Assembly: GCA_001695595.3 (NCBI GenBank)
Contig: MBPM02000001.1
Location: 1,550,001 to 1,614,000 of the forward strand
Direction of reading: 5' to 3'
Length of the DNA stretch: 64,000 nt
Origin: Plasmopara viticola
Lineage: Eukaryota > Oomycota > Peronosporomycetes > Peronosporales > Peronosporaceae
A program made the position numbers and the translations under genes. Below are positions 57,301 to 64,000 of the stretch, piece after piece. A model generated the notes under the pieces. It made no database searches, was not told the origin of the DNA, and saw only the letters and a program-made list of their open reading frames with translations. The number at the start of each line of letters is the position of its first letter. Within the stretch, counting starts at the first letter, position 1.

Positions 57301-60300
57301 CGCCGTGACGTAAGCGGTTTGCCAGAGCTAAATACTTTACAACAACTACACTTAAAGATTGTAGAAATAAAAAGTCTAGAGTAACTTTACAACCCCTGAT
57401 GGATTTTTATCATTTAAAGAAAAATTGATTAATATCTTAGACTAAAATTGATCGAGTTTGATTCAAACGCTAACTTTCTAAGTAAAGCATATATTTTAGA
57501 CAAGTAGTAACAATTCCTTTACGAAAGGTATCTAGAGAGCATACACATCTAGCGTATTTTTGAAAGCAACTATCGATCAGTACTAATACCAGAGCTCGCT
57601 AAACCTAATTCGAAGATTAATGTCTTTCCCGGCAAGCCATTTGTAGTCGATCTTAAATAGAAACTGTATCACAGTGAAGTCACCTCTAATACTGGTACGT
57701 TTCAGCTGAATGGAGGCGAGTGATATGGTCCCCTTCGTAATGCTTACATCATGCTACTTTTTAAAATAATTAGGACACTTTCGTCTCGACTGCTTGGGCT
57801 GCTGAAATTAGTTTTTGTATATCTTGAAGTGTGTTATTTAAAATGTTAAAGTTTCAGTATAACTCGAACAACTTTTACGATCACAATTCCAATGTCTCAG
57901 GATGGTTTATTCGCTCGTGCCCGACGGGGTACGTGTAGCAGAACATGATAATTTAAGACCCTGCTGCCATCGATATTGGTGATAGTTACCGCAACAACAC
58001 TCCTTTATATTACAAGCTGTTTGGATAACTAAGAGGACACTCAATGCCTTAATTTATTAACAAACCCGGTGATCACATTATATTCGTATTGTCTTTTAGC
58101 TTAGCCAGAATGTGGTGTCACAAGACTCTCCTAAAACCACCTGATAGAGGTGCACATCATTAAATGACTTCAAAATGCCGGGTGACACATCAAAGGCCTA
58201 TTGATGCACCTTAGAGAGAAGCATGGTTAAACAAAAAGTGACTACCCCTCTTTACGCCGACATTAGGAGAGTCAAATGTCAAGTGTTGCATCGTTTACGC
58301 TGATGATAAAGCGAATGAGGGATACAGTGCGCCAATTCTTAAGAAAGTATGCTGCAAATTTTTTAATGCACATTCCACGTTGCCATAAATTCTATTTGGT
58401 TAACAATCAGTCAAGCTTGCAAATGGTGTGTCCAAAAATTTCAATTGAGTTAGCTTAGGGATTAGGCACCTATGGGCGGATCGTAGCAGCAAGGAGCTGT
58501 TCTGTCAATAAAAATAAAAAATAGAGCTTGTTATACACCTTAAAGATTTCTATTTTTTGTAAATTTGTTGGATCAGTGCGCCCTTCCCCTGAGCCTAGAC
58601 ACTTTACTTCCTACGCAAATATTTCATTTTAGGCTCTTTAGGCATAGCGAATTACGCCAATTTTGTGTTGGTCAGAAATGTAAAACTTGTCGTATGCTCT
58701 GACTGACATACTTTGTTTTGTGCCCTGGAAGATGAAGCGTTTGCCTTGAATTGCGATAAGATCACATAAGACCTTCAAAAAGGTTGTGCACTAAAAAAAG
58801 GTTTGCTATTTTTAGAATACAAGTATGCAGTAGAGTGCAAGTTGTTGACAGATCCAAGACATTAAAGAGATGGAGTGAACACAAAACTTGAGCAACAAAT
58901 AAATCCATCATCTACTTTATCATATAAAATTGTTTGCTTTCTCAATGAACAACAGCTACAAGACCAATTTTTGAGTTTATCTCAGACCACCGACGTAAGT
59001 CACATTTGTGCGCTGACGTAGCGATTGTTTGTTCTGACCACAAACCTTGCTTTGATTAGCCTGAATGAGCTTCTTTAATTCAAATGATTTTCTTCAGAGC
59101 GGTTGTGGGAAATTATATCGTGCATCATGTCCAGGCCAAAACCCGTAGCGGTCAGAAGAAGTACGTGATTATTTTTACAAAGATTGTGGCGAGCTATATG
59201 AGCATAGCTCGAAAAGCTTGAATTGCAATGACATAGACTCGGTACTGTCAATCTGTTGTAAGCAAAACATTTTGTTCGCTCTCTTTTTTTATCAAATTCA
59301 CCTAATACCTGTGCTAGTTCTCCTATCATATAGTATTCAACTAGAGCTGCGGCTGCCGCTGCTATGCTCACAAGTCTAACGTTATATGGCGTGTTCGTTG
59401 TTGGTAACGGTACGGCCAATTATGTCATGAAAATTTGGAGCTACATGCTCAAGATTGAGGCTAAGCTTGAAAAAGTTCACTCTGCATTACACAAACTTGA
59501 TTTGCCGATAATTGTCTCAACTCATTTGTTTGCCTTGAGGTAGCGGCTTTTACTGGTGTAGAGGCGTAGGTTATGGAGTGTATTCCCGTCATGTAGCATC
59601 GATTTATTGTAATGACTGTAATATGTACTGCTAATTACTATATCGCCATTTTTAACGCTACTTGCGGTGCTGTTGTCAACTATTTTGAGCCCACCATTGA
59701 GGGTACACATATGCCTTATATCAACGCTCATTTCAATGTACTATTTCCTCATTTAAGAAACCATAGACTATTATCCTTAAGCCTGTATACAGCTAAACCG
59801 TGATTTTACCAGCGCGCTAGTCTAAGAAACCAAGCGACTCAGCCGAAAGATCTTTTTGTTACTATCCATGCATCAAAGCTGCGAGTCAACAAATCAGGCT
59901 GAAGGGTCCAAGGGGCGATAAAAAATGAACTTTCGAGCTATTGAACAGCAGAAGGGGCTAAGCTACTATCCTGTCCTGCAAATCAAAGTACAATTACGTA
60001 CTAAACAATCTTCTTAAAGCCAATACCCCCCCCATTTGACAAGACACTAAGTTTTCCCTGGTGACAATGCCACACGAGAACGCTATCCACGTTATAGTGG
60101 CGTTCGCCGCTTAATTGAAAGAGGAATTAAGAGATGTTGTAGCATAATGCGGCGAAGAAAGTGCTCTACGCGTTGATGTCGCCCGCGATCAGTGTCAGGG
60201 GGAAACATCTCACAAATCGGCGTACTGAAACGGCAACGATCTTAGATGCCTTTGCTGGTACATGTACTAGGCGCTATAGCCCCACACTTTCAGTACTTAT

Positions 60301-63300
60301 CCGTTCAATTTTCGAGTCTCGACTGCTTGGTCCCGCCACTTTGCAGTTTGAGCGTTCGACTTACGCCCTTACGTAGATTACTGTGAGGTGCTTACAAGAT
60401 ACAACATTTGCTGTATGCCGGTAATGGCATTGTTGGCAAGAAAGTGTCGGCAAGGATCTCTCACTCCGTGAGGAGTGGCACGCAAGCCGTTGAGCTGTGC
60501 CTGTACGACACATAATTTGCTTGAGTAACATGATTGGCTTAGGTCAAGACACAGATGGTGTGCACCAACACCTTCGAGCTTACTCGTAATTTGCCTTTAG
60601 TGAGACCACATATAATCGTTAATGTGGTCGCTTCCTTTTGAACATATCAAGCGTATACACAAAGCCGCTTGGCTATGACTTTTACTAGTTTGAATTGCAA
60701 TCTGACAATAGTTTCTGCATTAAAAAGTAAATTTTAAGCATTTAAAAAGCTCAATATCTTCCTACTAGCTCTATTACTTGTATGTCTTCTCATGACTCGA
60801 ATATTTTTCGTAAGTTTTACCTATCAGCCATTTTTATGCGCAGGCGTCAAAACGGCTCACGCACTACAAGGGATAGATTTAGCAATCCGCTCGGTTCGTT
60901 AAGTCTGTAGCCAGATTGTGTTAGCATTAACGAATAGCAAGAGCAGGCAAGGTAAAAGTGGGTCGTAGTGAGACATGAAGGTCATTGCACTGTGTAACTC
61001 GTCTTAGACGACGCAATGTACTTGCTCTGCCCGACCATCGGTCCGATAAGGGTCCGCTGTTAACATGTCTACCTCGGTAACAAGTATATTTTAAGAATAA
61101 CCTGTACATCGGTGGCCCCATTCGAAGACAATGTAGTGAAGAAAGTTATGCTGCATAAAGCTTTGGTCGAGAAAAGCGCTGTAATCTAACACCGTAGGCC
61201 GTGCCCGACACAACCGTCAAGTGAGTCAACTAGTTAATAATTCGAAGAAGACTACAAAGCCCCGAGTCATATATACAAAACCATATGAATGGACTGCGGG
61301 AAGCATAATGACGTATCCACTATGGCACTATCAAGAACACTTGACTCGCACTAATACAATTTTGCATTCTCATACTTGTTTAATGTCGTTTAACAAAACG
61401 CTACCGACTTGAGGCTCTGGAGATGCGATTCCTATGCTCTGGAATTCGCTCACGCTTGTTTTTCTTTTTTTATGTCATCGTCACATCCGCCAACGCAGCA
61501 GCTTCAGCTTAAAGGATTTGCATCCATCACTGCCTTCTTGATGTAACTTAGACGGGAGGGAGTGGAGATCACATCAAAGCGAAAGGTATAATGGATGTTG
61601 CCCACTGGTCTACTGACGTCATACAAATATACATACGACGAGATATTAAGAAGACATGCAAATTAAAACAAAGAGCATTGTGATTTTGTATATGTAAAAA
61701 AATATTTCAGTTTATAAACAAGAATTGGCAAGTTATGGCGTAGCAAATTGCCTGCTGATTGGCTTTGTCAGATGGGTGATATCTCAAGTATTGATAAAAT
61801 TGCAGTAGAATACCTTTTGCCTTGTTCAATCTTATGAGCAACACCAAAAATTGACGCTAGCGAGGTAAAAGACAAGATATGTGGCAATGTGTTCAGACCA
61901 CCTTCAAGCAGCGATAATTAAATGATCATATGCGAATAATTATATGCTGGCACTTTCTGTAAATGATGTGGATCCGTCCTTAATGTATACTCACTCGACT
62001 TTAAAGTTATACGAAACGAAAAAAAGCTGCCGTTTTATATAGAATGGTTAACACGACACGAAAACGAGTTCTAGTATCACGTTTAAAAATGTAAGTTATA
62101 TTACTGATTTTCGGCATTAACAACAAGCTCGTCAAAACGAAAACAAATTATTATGATCGTAAAAAAGTCGCATTTGACTGCATATATTTAATTAGGAGTT
62201 ATATAACTTGGCTTACTACCAATTGAGCTATCGATTTGCAAATGATTTTGTCGACAAAAGGTGCAGCTATTGGGACCAGATTCTCAGCATTGAATATAAA
62301 ATAGCGCAAATTTAAACCATATTAATTGCGGACCCTTTTGCTACGTATATCAGTGACCGTCGCACTAAATACGAGCGAGTAACGTCTGCTTTTCGCACAG
62401 AAGTGCAGGACAAAGCCTGCATTTTGGCCAAAATAAGCTATAGTCGGTAAAACATTTTTGGGTAATACTCAAGTTATAATACCTGATTTCGTTAGTGATC
62501 TGAAAGAAGATCACGACCTACTGTCACACGAGCGACATTTTTTGAGTTTTAATGGCGAAGGGAAACGCAAATTTATGTATGCACAATTTCTGGATAAAAA
62601 TGATTGATGAGCTCATCCATCAAACACTTCAAAGGGCATACCATAGTTTGCCGGCTATCTCTCAAGCCAATTTCTTTGAGTTTGTCCCTATCTTTCCAGC
62701 ATTAAGCATTCTATGTCAATTATAAAAAAAAATCTATCATTTGAATTTTGGCGACCCTTTCGTCTCTTTGGCTGCCCGTCAATTCACGAGATTTTCTATC
62801 AAAAGTTAACTATTGAAACTTCTCAACAATCTTTATTGTTAAAAATGAGCAGTTAATTTGATATAGTTGCCCCTAAGAATAGAATATCGCACCATAATAA
62901 TTTTTGAATGCATTATCTGCATTAGAATTGATTTAGAAGCTCGCTGAATCAATTTGAATATTCTTTCCAAGCATGATTAGCATTACTTAAACCACAAGCA
63001 TCTTAAGTTTATTACATTTATGATTAAGAATGCTTTGACGTCCTTTAACTTATTCAACACCTTAACCGCTCAAGCATTTAAATGAAAGCTATTTAAAAGC
63101 GTTTCGGGTGAACAGATTTGATAATAAAATGGAAAACGTTGTATCGATTTAAAACGCTCAAATTGCTTGGCGCGCCAATTGTGTTGTAGTTGGGTCTAGA
63201 CCATTTAAACACATTACACAACAAAATGTAGCTTACCGAATGTCTAGTTTCGTACCAGTTTTTATACATTTTGTATAAAATTTGGTGATTTAGCCAATTT

Positions 63301-63719
63301 GAGTCACTATTTACAGTATTCTCTTTTTTAATAGAATGAGCACTGCTTTTTTCATTTATGGATTGGAGCGCATTTCATTTCGACATAAATTTACACTCAT
63401 TTGTCATCGTAGATAATGTTTGTAGTTTATCTGTGGGATTCGTGTTACGGCAACTGAAAAAAATCAACAGGCGCTGTTCAAATTGAATATTTCTGGTTCT
63501 CTTATCATTAGCGCGTTCATTTCCCCACTCACAATGATGCATCTACGCTTGCTGATGAGAAAATAGCTAGGTTTTTGTGTGTATTCCGGAATCGCACGAA
63601 TACCTCAACACTGACATCAATTGTATGCTGGCAAGTTGTTCGTCAAGAAAGCTTTCAGCCAGACGGATATGAAAATTGTCTGAGCAAGAGTGCAACAAGT
63701 ATATATAGATTGCCCGGTT
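57301..63719. other. AT-rich gene desert
   Basis: Only short, unconvincing open stretches. An Ala-rich one (59,075-59,419 minus) has no family match by eye. I see no RNA gene or intact element. Confidence 0.45.
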
Positions 63720-63990
63720 TGCGGTCGAAGTGAAAGCTAAATACTTCGAAGATTGTTAACCATTTTACCATTAAATGGAGCAAATAAGGCGTAGTCATCG
63801 CTGTCAAAATGATTCCAGCATAAGCTCTCGAAATTGCTTTTCGAGCGCATGCTTCATGACAATGTGTTACGCGTCGTCAAAAGGGGATTTTATTTGTCAT
63901 CTCTTAGCTGTCTTGACTGAAGCGAATTGACTCGCTCATGGGTAGTTGTTGCAAAGCATAATAATAATTTAGATAAAAATAGCGCTAAAA
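63720..63990 (-). repeat. Second copy of the dispersed repeat found at 19.4 kb
   Basis: Matches 19,430-19,960 once, without the tandem duplication. Shared blocks include AAGTGAAAGCTAAAT, AACCATTTTACCA, GTGTTACGCGTCG and GACTCGCTCATGGG. Divergence is clearly higher than between the two tandem units at 19.4 kb. Confidence 0.75.
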
Positions 63991-64000
63991 CGCTTGGCTT

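Noticed and set aside
62200..62240. A tRNA A-box-like string on the minus strand (TAGCTCAATTGGTAG)
   Set aside because: No matching acceptor, anticodon or T stems can be folded around it in the AT-rich flanks.

Overview
The window looks like nuclear DNA of an oomycete (water mould or downy-mildew type). It is eukaryotic, with short GT-AG introns (57-344 bp). It has an oomycete-style initiator (GCTCATTC...) just upstream of a ribosomal protein gene, cilium/flagellum-type genes, and a typical mix of decayed Copia, LINE, Polinton/Maverick and Mutator-like elements. Species was not determined.

The dominant structure is a large, diverged inverted duplication. The left arm (1 to about 14,379, running off the window start) is the reverse complement of the right arm (about 29,192-48,313). 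Base 1 matches base 48,313. By eye the arms differ at roughly 7-10% of aligned sites and carry many indels. The ancestral segment carried Obg GTPase, ribosomal protein L6 (RPL6), a long AK9-like adenylate kinase, a small protein kinase, a Copia remnant and an LRRC45-like leucine-rich-repeat/coiled-coil gene.

The arms have decayed unequally. On the right all five genes are open and have good splice sites. On the left only RPL6 and the kinase are intact: Obg has stops and a frameshift, the AK9-like gene has lost about 5.9 kb, and the LRRC45-like gene lacks its 5' end and is riddled with lesions. The left arm alone also gained a roughly 2-kb element with about 95-bp terminal inverted repeats that encloses a coiled-coil exon and a dead alpha-tubulin gene (a Pack-type gene-capture candidate), plus a LINE-derived short element.

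The spacer between the arms (14.4-29.2 kb) is AT-rich and repeat-rich. It has an unassigned 305-codon ORF, several tandem repeats, a decayed Polinton (DNA polymerase B and integrase relics), a FAR1/Mutator transposase relic, a truncated membrane-protein gene and an internally deleted LINE.

Right of the duplication is a compact single-copy block: Obg 5' half, an unrecognised two-exon gene and a single-exon P4-ATPase lipid flippase. From about 54 kb to the end the sequence is gene-poor. AK9 and LRRC45 relatives act in cilia and centrosomes elsewhere, so the duplicated block may be a small flagellar gene neighbourhood (inference).
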